A stretch of 64,000 bases of DNA, taken from Cyrtodaria siliqua. Lineage: Eukaryota > Mollusca > Bivalvia > Adapedonta > Hiatellidae. The stretch lies in contig JAWPHD010003084.1 of NCBI GenBank assembly GCA_037043455.1, positions 1-64,000 of the forward strand, given 5' to 3'. The first letter of the stretch is position 1, and the number at the start of each line of letters is the position of its first letter. Under the pieces are notes generated by a model that saw only the letters and a program-made list of their open reading frames with translations, had not been told where the DNA came from and made no database searches. Positions 34,923-44,173 of this stretch are shown one piece after another. The position numbers were made by a program, and so were the translations under genes.

Positions 34923-35734
34923 TCTTTTTAATACTGCAAGCCAGTTAGATAATAGATTTTTAAATTGTTCGTCTATAGAAAAATTAATTTTTCTGATGAA
35001 CTGTGATTCTTTACAGTAAAAGTTAGCAAACCTACTTCTTAAAATGTATAAAAGGCGAGTTTTACCTTTATGAACGAATAATATTTTAACTGAATCACAG
35101 TTTACTCATTATATATATAAATACATTAAGTACACATAAATGCTCTTTTAAATTCACTACTTCTATATGTGTGAATATATGCGTGCATATATAGAGAGAT
35201 AAGTATATACAATTTTAACATTTAAATACATATGTGTTTGTGCAGTCACGGTTAATAAGGCTATCCAGATTTAATTTTTTTTTTTTTTTACCACATATTT
35301 TAAGTATAAGTCTTTTACACATTTTAAGTAATTATTTTACATACTGTAATAAATATTAAATGTAAGTATTATACTAGTATATATATTAAATGTAAATACT
35401 TATTTATCTAGAGATAGTACATATAATCAGTTGTTGTATTATATATTAACTCTGACTGAACAAAACCGTCCAGCTGCACATTTGATGATGGAATCTTTAT
35501 AATGTATATACATTTATAGTGTAGATATAATGGTTTTATTGATTTGAAATATATGTGTTTTAAGTGTCTCATAGGTCGTTATTACGGCCGGGTATAAAAG
35601 TTTGTTTGTGTAATATTTGCATATGTTTGTAACTTTTATATGTGACACTATAATAAACTATTAAAGTCTTAAAGTCTATGCAGCACAATATAACATGTAA
35701 TATGTATTTACAGTTACCTTAAAAATAATTAAAT

Positions 35735-35845
35735 CCATACAAAAGAATAATCACATAATTCACAGGTAATTCCCAGTTTGTAAGTATTCAGAGCTATAAA
35801 AAAAACAAAGTGTGATCAACAAAAACAGATTAATTACATGCACAC
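35735..35845 (+). repeat. internal segment shared with the Mutator-like MITE
   Basis: The phrases acaaaagaataatcacataa, ttcacaggtaattcccagtt and gagctataaaaaaaacaaag match 30760-30870 in the same orientation. It connects the interiors of the large and the small element. Confidence 0.88.
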
Positions 35846-36132
35846 AATTATAGGAAGTATATGTTTGCAATCAAGTTTTAAACGTGTGACCTTTAATTTG
35901 ATAATTAGAGATAATTGATTGAGTCATACATCAATCAACCAAATAAAAAACTCATTATCAAATAAATGTTTACATTTTCTGTTGATGTTCTTAAATGTTA
36001 TAGCACATAATATATTTTCATATAAAAACATCATGTAATAATTAGCACATTTGATCTAATATAATCATTTTCATTTATAATACAAAGTTGATTTTCACTG
36101 CGATACTGTCATACTAGCACACTTGAACAGTT

Positions 36133-36560
36133 TTAGTTGAGTCTGATACACTGTCCCATGGTGTACAGGAAATCTGCGAGTGACTTCTGTTCACTGACAA
36201 ACTGCTGGCACAGGGTCTTTAGGCGTTTCTGATGAACCACGGTGTTCTTCCTCCTCTGCTTTGGTGCTGGTTGTCCCTGCTGATTGTTGTAGACCTCTGT
36301 CTCTACGAGCGCGGCGTCCTTCTTCAAACACTCTATCACAGTCCACAGTGACGGGTTGTTATGTCCAACTAGATGTTTGAACCCGTTGTTCCACGACTCA
36401 CAAATGTTGTTGGTGCGGTGCTGGTCTGTCATCGTCGCTTCGTGGACATTCCATGTTTGAGGTGCAAATCTTGGAGCCGTTCGTCGGAATCGCATGGTGC
36501 CTTCTTCACTCATCACTGCACGATACTGTCCAGACACATAGGTACCGTCGAAGTACTCGA
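36133..36560 (-). pseudogene. MULE transposase, terminal exon only
   Basis: The minus strand encodes a terminal exon beginning after a possible acceptor (tgttttaatcgag) with YFDGTYVSGQYR. It contains FAPQTWNVHEATM and the signature RTNNICESWNNGFKHLVGHN, then PSLWTVIECLKKDAALVETE, and ends ADFLYTMGQCIRLN. This arrangement (TWNVH, RTNN.CE.WNN.F..L.GH..PS.W) is the C-terminal part of the MULE-type transposases widespread in invertebrates, which cut and insert Mutator-like DNA. The upstream DDE exons are absent: only ~300 bases remain before the TIR. The longer frame to 36624 runs into duplicated AT-rich DNA and is probably intron. Its presence supports the Mutator assignment made from the 9 bp TSD. 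Confidence 0.85.
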
Positions 36561-36589
36561 TTAAAACAACAAATGTGTAAAAACAACAA

Positions 36590-36795
36590 ATTAATTGACA
36601 ATTAACAGTCAGTATAATTGACAATTAACAGTTTAGACAATTAACAGCTAATTAAAGAATTCCAATAAGACAACATCATGCTCAATTGGTCAATTAACAG
36701 TCAGTATAATACCTGTTTACATTTAGACAATTAACAGCTACTTAAAGAATTCCAATAAGACAACATCATGCTCAATTGGTTATTAAAATTCCTCT
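36590..36795. repeat. ~95 bp tandem duplication
   Basis: Two copies of caattaacagtcagtataat ... agaattccaataagacaaca tcatgctcaattgg, at about 36604-36700 and 36700-36785. Confidence 0.88.
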
Positions 36796-36867
36796 TAAAT
36801 TTACTTAAAGAATTATGAAAATAACATTTTGCAAAAGACAGAGCTTGTTTTATTAAGAGTTGTCCCT

Positions 36868-37075
36868 ATACAAAAATGAGTAGGGGGGCATTTGTCCGGG
36901 GGGCAGGGGGGCATTTGTCCACCCTTGCAAAAATATCAGGGGGGCTAATGTCCACCTTGTAAAAAGTTCAGGGGGGCATTTGTCCACCCTTGCAAAAACG
37001 TGAGGGGGCATTCGTCCACCTATACAAAAATGAGCAGGGGGGCAGATGTCCGGGGGGGGCATTTGTCCGTATACC
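36868..37075 (-). repeat. right TIR of Mutator-like element
   Basis: Inverted match of 31884-32085. It contains one extra short ggggggcagg segment near 36897 and a longer G run at 37052-37059. Confidence 0.92.
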
Positions 37076-37189
37076 ACATAGTACACATATATATGCACGA
37101 TTTTTAATTATTTTTTTTTTTTTAAAAGTGTACATACCGATCGATCATAAATTCTAGTTTCCAACTATTCCTAAAGATCACACGTACTT

Positions 37190-37410
37190 CCTTTTGTTTC
37201 TGCTGTAGGTTCGATCCCTCAAGGGCCTAGGAATCTTTATGTGAGGAAGCTATCCAGCTGGCTTGCGGAACGTCGGTGGTTCTACCCAGGTGCCCGCCCG
37301 TGTTCGAAAATTGCGCGGAGGGGCACCTGGGGTCTTCCTCCACCAATGGAAGCTGGAAAGTCGCCATATGACCTTAGCTGTTGGTGCGACTATAAACTCC
37401 AATTCAATTC
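37190..37410 (+). mobile_element. tRNA-derived SINE (family 2), copy 1
   Basis: Starts with a B-box-like taggttcgatccctcaaggg. The body begins gaatctttatgtgaggaagc, with cggaacgtcggtggttctac, ggggcacctggggtcttcct and ttggtgcgactataaactcc, and ends in (AATTC)n. The same body is at 63003-63188. The A-box half of the tRNA head is not visible. The tail is shared with family 1 and with the LINE end at 24078-24311. Confidence 0.85.
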
Positions 37411-37734
37411 AATTCCTTTTGTTTCTTCGTATTAGACTATTTGTACTTATAAACAGTCTAATGTATTCATGAACACTTACAAGACACATCTAGAATGTTG
37501 AACTAATAAAAAAATGGTAAGTGGCCAAATGCATTGTATAAACCTAGCTAAACATCACTTTTATTACTTTTAATTGATCATTTATTACCGCCAGAGCGGA
37601 TATCGGGGTAATAAAAGTGCCTTCTTTTTCTCACCTCCTCGACAAATGTTTTCACAAGAACGGCGTGTTCTACCCGCAAATGTCCAATCAAGCATGATTA
37701 ATTACAGGATAATTATTCTATTTAGAAATTTAAC

Positions 37735-38350
37735 ATGTAAGTAGTAAGTAAGTAATATTGTATTAAAGTGTCACATATAAAATACAGTTACAATTACAAA
37801 CAGTATACAACATTGTTATTTGATAACCTGCCATCATAGGCATATGAAACACTATAAAACACAATTGTACATGTTAAAACATAATAAAAGATACAAATGT
37901 ATTGCATTAAATATATTCAATAATTAAAGCTATTATTTAGTATTCGTTTACACATAATTAACATGAAAACTACAATTAAATTCCTAACTCTCATTATTTA
38001 AAAAAACAACAATATTTATTTTAATTACTTTTATAACACAGTTATGCATTTTTACAATGCTAAAGAGCGTCGTTTATACATTTTTAAAAGTACTTTTGCT
38101 AATATGTGCTGTAGCATATCACAGTCAATTAAGAATGATAATTTTTTAGTTGATAAAAACAGCAAAAAACTGTTTTCAGCTTGATATTCTGCATTAAAAA
38201 GTTCATATCTAATATCTGAATAAAACTCGCATCAATCAAAAAATGAGTTTCATCCTCGATTGTTGATGTTACAATATTTACAAACTCGTTCAGGGACAGG
38301 TTTTTTCGGGCGAGTATATCCCCTGTTTCAATTGATAAGGGAAGATTATA
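37735..38350 (-). mobile_element. 5'-truncated LINE copy e
   Basis: Minus strand: short C-terminal coding remnant from about 38350 to 38190, with IETGDILARK (cf. AIETGRYARPK in copy d), PVPERVCKYC, and IEDETHFLID (cf. TEDETHFLVD). A 3' UTR follows, ending in atatgtgacactttaataca and a (TTAC)n tail at 37735-37755. At least one frameshift interrupts the coding part. Same family as copy d. Confidence 0.82.
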
Positions 38351-38354
38351 GACA

Positions 38355-39265
38355 AGGGCGTAGTAATGATTTTAGATTGTACGCACACAAATAAATTTTA
38401 AGTTAAACATCGTAGATGAGAATGTTTTAGAGTCGTGTTGTATTCCACCCCTGCACCCCTACCCCGCCCCCTCTCAGATAATGCAAAATCAAGCCCTCTG
38501 CCTTTATATGTATATACATTTTTAAAACAACACGAAATCATACCAAAACAGTAAAAATAAACGTAATTTAGGTGTGCATCTAGGTGAATAGAAATATTAA
38601 GTAATTTCCATAGCCAAGGCCGTGGGGGTGCGTTTCTTATGGCAAGTTTTTTTTTGTAAGCGTGTTTTGTATGCCCACATACTGGTACGAAAGAAATGAA
38701 AAACGAATGTAACATTTTCAGTCATTATTATCACACTTCCAAACCTACCCTCTCCATAAAAAAAGTGAGTACAAAATAATTGAAAAATAAAGCTTTATTT
38801 AGATTGTACAAGAAATACAAAGAAACTCGTCAGATTACAGCATTTTCAGTACATGTGTATATTATTATTTTTTTGTTAGAGGACCCCACCCACCTGTCAT
38901 ACACACAGTGTGTGAGGGAGCATCAGATTGAAGCGTTTTAGGTATATGTTTTTATTCAAGATTTCTCAGAGGAAGATATCCCCAACCCACAACACACCAC
39001 CCCATTCTGCCCACCCACTTCGACTAAATTACGCGCACCCAATTTCAGGCCTGATAGTATACACTATTATATCTTCGTTTAACTTGTATTGATGATGACA
39101 ATGCTTAGCTTTGAATAAAGTAAAATATAAATAGTGCCTTTATTTCTATTAACATGTATCATGTATATGACTCTCATTAATATCAGACCCTCTATTACTC
39201 TACGATACTCTACGCTATAAGCGAAGTGTATCAAGAGTATCAAAGTGTAATTAGGATTTGATGTT
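38355..39265. other. no supported gene
   Basis: Contains C-rich patches (38445-38475, 38975-39040) and AT-rich DNA. A 105-residue minus ORF at 38398-38715 has no motif. Nothing else is recognised. Confidence 0.45.
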
Positions 39266-39272
39266 AAGGAGA

Positions 39273-39738
39273 CTGATAAAATAGAAATCTACTTATTATA
39301 ACACTATTATAGCTTGACGACAACTACAACTTATTCGTGTTGTAATTATTTAAATGTTGAAGTTTGAACTCTGAAGTCTGAAGTGTGAACTCTGAAGTCT
39401 GAACATTTAAGTCTATACTTTGAAGTCTGAAGTCTGAGGTCTGATATCTGAACTCTGAACTATGAACTCTGAAGTTTGAACTCTAAAGTGTGAACTGTGA
39501 AGTCTGAAACATGAACACTGAAGTATGAACTTTGAAGTGTGAAGTTTAAAGTCTGAACTCTGAAGTCTGAAATATGAACTCTGAAATCTGAACTCTCATG
39601 TCTGAACTCTGAATTCTGAAATTTGAAGTGTGAAGTGTGAAGTCTGAAGTATGAACTCTAAAGTCGGAGTTGAATTAAATTACCACGAATAAGTTTTCGT
39701 TGTCGTCAAGCTTTTGTAGAGATCTATATTTTATATAC
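39273..39738. mobile_element. TIR element filled with a TCTGAAGTCTGAAC minisatellite
   Basis: Arms of about 65-75 bases (39278-39353 and 39671-39738) are complementary: taaaatagaaatctac and agcttgacgacaac...aacttattcgtg on the left face cacgaataagttttcgttgt and cgtcaagct...agatctatattttat on the right. The space between (39360-39662) is almost entirely a 6-14 base minisatellite of the tctgaagtctgaactctgaa type. No coding sequence. Confidence 0.8.
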
Positions 39739-40109
39739 AAAGTAAGTAACATTCTCATAAAGAAAATGTTATAGGTCCAACAGGAAGAGTCGCATTCACA
39801 GAATACAGTCACTCCAACAAGTATTACAACGCGAAGGTGATTCAAAAGCACATCACAAACATATAAGGGTTGACAACAGGGGTACCGCCTTGGAAAGGTC
39901 AGTGGCAAACAGGACCACCGGGTAGTTTAAACCGGATCAAGTGTGCACCAAACATCACTCTTAACCTGTCATCATCCATAAACAACAGGACAGTGTAACT
40001 AAAAATCATCCCCGCCAAGTTAGCCCCTTACATTTGAGAAAGCTTAGCTATGAAACACAGACATGTTCATGTCATATCAAAATATAACCTAAGACGCTAA
40101 TCTCATATG

Positions 40110-41087
40110 TACGGTGTCCTGTTGGGGCCAGATACAATGTCGCAGCGCAGTGTCGACAATGCGACGCCCGACAACGTTACATCGCGACATCGCGATACGG
40201 CAATGCGACATTGCGATATGACAACTCGACATTGCGATACGACATCGCGAAATAGCGATACGACATCGCGACAATTATATCGTAATGTCGCGATATGGTT
40301 GGCGACATTACGACAATATGACCAAGTATCTACGGAATTCCGTTAGGGCCATCGCCTTTGAATGTGTTGATCTGAAACGCGATACTCGATAGTACAATGA
40401 TGAAAACGCGAAATCACGAAACTACGATAACGAAAACGCGATAACACGATGATGATAACGCGATACTACGATAACAAAAACGCGATAATATGATAGTACG
40501 ATGATGATAATGCGATATACTATCGTGTTTTCACCATCGTACTGTCGCGTTTTCACCATCGTAATATCGTGATATCGCGTTTTCGTTATCGTAGTATCGT
40601 GATTTTGTAATTTCATTATCGTACTATCGCGTTATCATCATCGTACTATCGCGTTATCATCATCGTACTATCACCATCGTACAGTATTTACTAAACCACA
40701 TTTGCTATATTTGACATTTTTCATTTTATATCACTGAACTCATCATGAAAGATCTTGTTCAGTTCGTAGTTTCGTGATTTCGCGTTTTCATCATCGTACT
40801 ATCGAGTATCGCGTTTCAGATCAACACATTGAAAGGTGTTGGCCCTAACGGAATTCCGTAAGTATCAAACAAAGAAATTAAAGTTATCAGAAAAAAAAGT
40901 TACTTACCTTACCTAACAAAACTGATGACGCAAAACATGACCTTGACCTTGGCATTGGTGGACATCGAGTTGTCGTATCGCAATGTCGCACTGTCGTCTC
41001 GCGATGTCGCGATGTCGCGTTGTCGGGCGTCGCATTGTCGCCCACACGACAATGCGACATCGTGTCTGGCCCCAACCGGACACCGTA
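40110..41087. mobile_element. TAC...GTA transposon with 6 bp TSD (outer element)
   Basis: Flanked by CATATG (40104-40109 and 41088-41093). Left end TACGGTGTCCTGTTGGGGCC and right end GGCCCCAACCGGACACCGTA are inverted repeats. Subterminal DNA on both sides is a short minisatellite of the tgcgacattgcgatac type in opposite orientations. The interior includes gaccttgaccttggcattgg and aagtatcaaacaaagaaatt, which recur in the array at 46200-47060, and is interrupted by the inner element. No transposase. Ends TAC...GTA with 6 bp duplications fit the published description of IS3EU elements; that assignment is tentative. Confidence 0.88.
40331..40860. mobile_element. TAC...GTA transposon with 6 bp TSD (inner element, 530 bp)
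   Basis: Flanked by AGTATC (40325-40330, 40861-40866). The uninterrupted target gaccaagtatcaaac is seen four times in the related array at 46340-46930. Ends are TACGGAATTCCGTTAGGGCC and its complement, clearly related to the ends of the outer element. TIRs extend about 65 bases through gatctgaaacgcgatactcg. The interior is a minisatellite of acgataacgaaaacgcgata type whose orientation flips near 40515, making most of the element a long imperfect palindrome. Confidence 0.92.
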
Positions 41088-41304
41088 CATATGTACTCGA
41101 TGACTTGTACTCGATATATGTTCTCGATGAATTGTCTGACGTCAGCGTATGAAGGGGTAAACCGCAAAGGGCACGACAAAACGGAGTGAAAGACATTCAA
41201 CAAACGTTTCCCGCCTTAAAAGATTTAGGAAGACGTTATAGAGTCCACCGCCCGTCCGGTCAATCAAAGAGGAAAGTATAATTGCAAACTGTAGAAGGGT
41301 CTAC

Positions 41305-41375
41305 TACGGTGTCCGGTTGGGGCCAGATACAATGTCGTATTGTCGTAATGTCGCCCACGACAACGCGACATTCTT
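41305..41375 (+). mobile_element. single end of a TAC...GTA element
   Basis: TACGGTGTCCGGTTGGGGCC followed by a few gtcgtaatgtcg units, then unrelated DNA. No opposite end is found nearby. Confidence 0.75.
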
Positions 41376-41386
41376 TCAATTGCATG

Positions 41387-42490
41387 GAAACGTTTAAGGG
41401 TCACCAGTTGTTGAGTTAATTATCTCCTTATAGACTTCGAAATTGGCGGGTTGTTGCATTGTTTCGCGTCTACTCGACCCCATTTTCTCAACTTACGGCG
41501 TATTTCTCCAACCATTTGGACTTGAAAGAATGTAACTTAGTACGATTTATCTTCACATGCCAGAAAGACTGAAGTCGACATTTTCGTCATATAAATAAGT
41601 TTAGTTGCTGTATGTAGTCTTAACTAGTTATATTTCAATTTATCATGCAGATATGCACTTTTCTTCAATATGTCGATAAGAACTTTGACGACTTAATCAA
41701 ATTTATATGGAAACTACGAAAGCGTATTCGTGCCTCGTCTTGTTGGGTTATAGTGAATTTCTCATTTTAAACTATCTCGAGCTGTTACGATATATGTATG
41801 GAAACGTATAAGGGTCACCAGTTGTTGCGTTAATTACCTCCCTATAGACTTCGCAATTGGCGGGTTGTTGCATTGTTTCGCGTCTTCTCGGTCGCATTTT
41901 CTCGACTTACTGCGTGTTTCTTGAATCATTTTGACTTGAAAGAATGCGTCTTAGTACGATTTACATTCACATGTCAGAAAGACTGAAGTCGACATTTTCG
42001 TCATATAAATAAGTTTAGTTGCTGTATGTAGTCTTAACTAGTTATATTTCAATTTATCATGCAGATATGCACTTTTCTTCAATATGTCGATAAGAACTTT
42101 GACGACTTAATCAAATTTATATGGAAACTACGAAAGCGTATTCGTGCCTCGTCTTGTTGGGTTATAGTGAATTTCTCATTTTAAACTATCTCGAGCTGTT
42201 ACGATATATGTATGGAAACGTATAAGGGTCACCAGTTGTTGCGTTAATTACCTCCCTATAGACTTCGCAATTGGCGGGTTGTTGCATTGTTTCGCGTCTT
42301 CTCGGTCGCATTTTCTCGACTTACTGCGTGTTTCTTGAATCATTTTGACTTGAAAGAATGCGTCTTAGTACGATTTACATTCACATGTCAGAAAGACTTA
42401 AGTCGACATTTTCGTCAATCAAATAAGTTTAGTTGTTGTATGGCGTCTTGACTAGTTATATTTCAATTTATCATGCAGATATGCACTTTT
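41387..42490. repeat. 413 bp tandem repeat, about 2.6 copies
   Basis: Unit starts ggaaacgtataagggtcacc at about 41387, 41798 and 42213 and includes cgggttgttgcattgtttcg, gactgaagtcgacattttcg and gtcgataagaactttgacga. The second and third units are closest to each other. The family continues at 42875-43160 and recurs at 55740-56425. Confidence 0.92.
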
Positions 42491-42677
42491 CTGCCTAATA
42501 AAGGGGTGACCTATTAGATTTTGCTTTATTGGCCTCTGACCAATAGAGCAAATCAATGCGGAATCCCTCGGCGTTTATTGTACGTAACGTTATCTGACGT
42601 CTTGCACGAACGTTGCCTGACGTCATAAAAACAAACAAAAAAACAACAACATGGCGGCGTAAGATTCTGAGAAACAG
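42490..42677 (+). pseudogene. promoter and first-exon-like fragment
   Basis: Inside the insert that splits the 413 bp repeat there is a CCAAT motif (about 42539), two CRE-like sites (TGACGTCT at 42595, TGACGTCA at 42618) and an A-rich leader ending caacaac. An ATG at 42651 follows, reading MAA then TAA, then in the same frame DSEKQ up to a consensus donor CAG|GTAATA at 42677. If the TAA is a mutated sense codon, this is the promoter, start and first splice donor of a captured gene. No downstream exon is seen. It could equally be chance in a CpG-richer insert. Confidence 0.35.
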
Positions 42678-42724
42678 GTAATAATAGTAATTCATACAAA
42701 AAATGTGGATAATCTACATGATAA

Positions 42725-42873
42725 ATAGAATATTATGTCAGTGCCTTTTACTATCAAGTGTATTAGGCTCGGCACGAAAACGAAGAATAGCTCGGCAGAG
42801 CCTCGCCATTCTTCGTTTTCTAAGCCTCGCCTAATAAACTTGATAGTAAAAGGCACTAACATAATATTCTCTA
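42725..42873. mobile_element. hairpin MITE, arms ~70 bp
   Basis: Arms from atattatgtcagtgcctttt and cgaaaacgaagaat to the complements attcttcgttttc and aaaaggcactaacataatat pair over about 65-70 bases with a few mismatches, around a short loop near 42795-42803. It lies at the 3' end of the insert in the 413 bp repeat family. Confidence 0.85.
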
Positions 42874-42874
42874 T

Positions 42875-43160
42875 TTGTCGATAAGAAATTTGACGACTTA
42901 ATCAAATTTATTACGTCATGTCGTCATCAATATTGTACACTTACTAACATTAAACACGACACATAGTGTTCTCCGTGGTTTATTCCTAAGTTTGGTTGAA
43001 TTCCGTTTAGCGGTTTAGAAGGAGATGCGGTAACGCATAGACAGACGGACGGACAGAATGACAAACGGAGGCGATTTTAATATACCTTTTATTTCAAAAA
43101 CGTGGGTATAAATATGGTATATTAAAGAGTAAACAGAGGTATCATAAAAACCAAATAAAA
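42875..43160 (+). repeat. continuation of the 413 bp repeat family
   Basis: Matches 56125-56425 from gtcgataagaaatttgacga through acggacggacaga to gtgggtataaatatggtata. It contains a short GACG/GACA run of the GTCC type. Confidence 0.9.
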
Positions 43161-43560
43161 AAAGATAAATAAAGAAAAGAATGTGACAAAACGCCAGCGC
43201 AACTCTACAGTAGATATAAATAACACACGATGTAAATTCGAAATCAAAAAGTGGCCCGCAACAGCAACTGCACCTTTTAGGACATAATCTGCAAAAAAAT
43301 ATCAGTAATAGTTTGAGAACCTAACTCGTATAATTAAACCAAACAATTAAAAGCAAGTAAAATCTCGCTAAATAGGGCTGTGACCATATCCAATACGTTA
43401 TTCATATGTATACAAAAAGAAACGGTAATCTAAAACAATAATAGTAAATACGGCACATGCACATGCCCTTTCATCACCAACCTGTGGCTGATACGCCACA
43501 AGGGAAGTCATGACTGGCCACCATTATCGACCGTTATTAACCTTTTCCTCACCGCGGTAG
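43160..43560. other. no gene seen
   Basis: AT-rich sequence leading into the degraded coding-like stretch. No repeat is recognised. Confidence 0.4.
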
Positions 43561-44002
43561 CCTAGACACCCAGTGATCCTCGGCGAACAAGTGTTGAATG
43601 AGCTGCCGCCTTACCTCAGTCCAGACATCAACCACAATATATGCAATGTCCGAGGCATACAAACCACCAACTCAGAGCAACCACACAACTCTACCCAACA
43701 AAATACCCCAACATTAAAACATAAACTCACGTGTTGAACCGAACAGACCCCAGTTCGATGCCCATAAGTATCAATATGCTGCAAATGGATACGCTAATCA
43801 CCCCCAAGATAGCGTAATACAGGCATATGCCAACATACTCACTTCTGTAGCAACAAAAGATGCAAGCACAGCCATAGTTGGATTCACGGCACATCTACAA
43901 GCTTGTGAAATTTTGAACAAGATTACCAAAATGGCACTGAATAGCTCTCCTGATTATCTTCGCAAAGATGGAAACTGTTTAAAAAAAGCTTATAATTCAT
44001 AA
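43561..44002 (+). pseudogene. degraded coding-like sequence, family unknown
   Basis: Two overlapping stop-free frames look coding by composition. 43561-43737 reads PVILGEQVLNELPPYLSP and on to HNSTQQNTPTLKHK. 43718-44002, one frame over, reads NRPQFDAHKYQYAANGYAN, then an alanine- and helix-rich stretch (VIQAYANILTSVATKDA), and ends NCLKKAYNS before TAA. The two could be one protein with a frameshift near 43725. Neither starts with ATG and I do not recognise a domain. It could be the end of a retroelement gag-like protein or of a host pseudogene. Confidence 0.35.
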
Positions 44003-44173
44003 CAGAATGAGATCACGCAGTCGATGGTGCAACATCACACATTACTGCACCCGCGTTAAGGTGTATATGGTGGGGTTCTCAATGGTGTACTCTGTCAGAA
44101 GGGGTGGGGATGAACCCCGGGGTCAATGCTGGTGGGATGGTTGTATCCGTCTGTTCATGCCCAGTGAGTGTAT

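Larger units (their letters stand above)
32165..35680 (+). mobile_element. non-LTR retrotransposon (LINE copy d) inside the Mutator-like element
   Basis: Best preserved LINE in the window. It is 5'-truncated in the endonuclease domain at about 32165, with a complete RT and C-terminal domain and about 750 bases of 3' UTR. It ends near 35680 in atgtgacactataataaact and a short (TTAAAGTC)n tail. The 3' UTR end matches that of copy e (37735-38350, atgtgacacttt), so both belong to one family, distinct from copies b and c. Confidence 0.9.
31884..37075 (-). mobile_element. 5.2 kb Mutator-like transposon with minisatellite TIRs
   Basis: Flanked by a perfect 9 bp duplication ACATAGTAC (31875-31883, 37076-37084), the size expected for Mutator-like elements. 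The two ~200 base arms (31884-32085 and 36868-37075) are near-perfect inverted copies made of ggacaaatgccccc units. The outermost 7 bases differ (GAATTTA left, GGTATAC right), exactly as in the 403 bp MITE. Inside are the terminal exon of a MULE transposase on the minus strand and a 3.5 kb LINE insertion on the plus strand. Without the LINE the element would be about 1.7 kb, too short for a full transposase, so it is a non-autonomous derivative. Confidence 0.93.

Noticed and set aside
39770..39860. Possible terminal exon after gttatag
   Set aside because: An open stretch ending NAKVIQKHITNI follows an AG, but the polypyrimidine tract is poor and nothing joins it to another exon.
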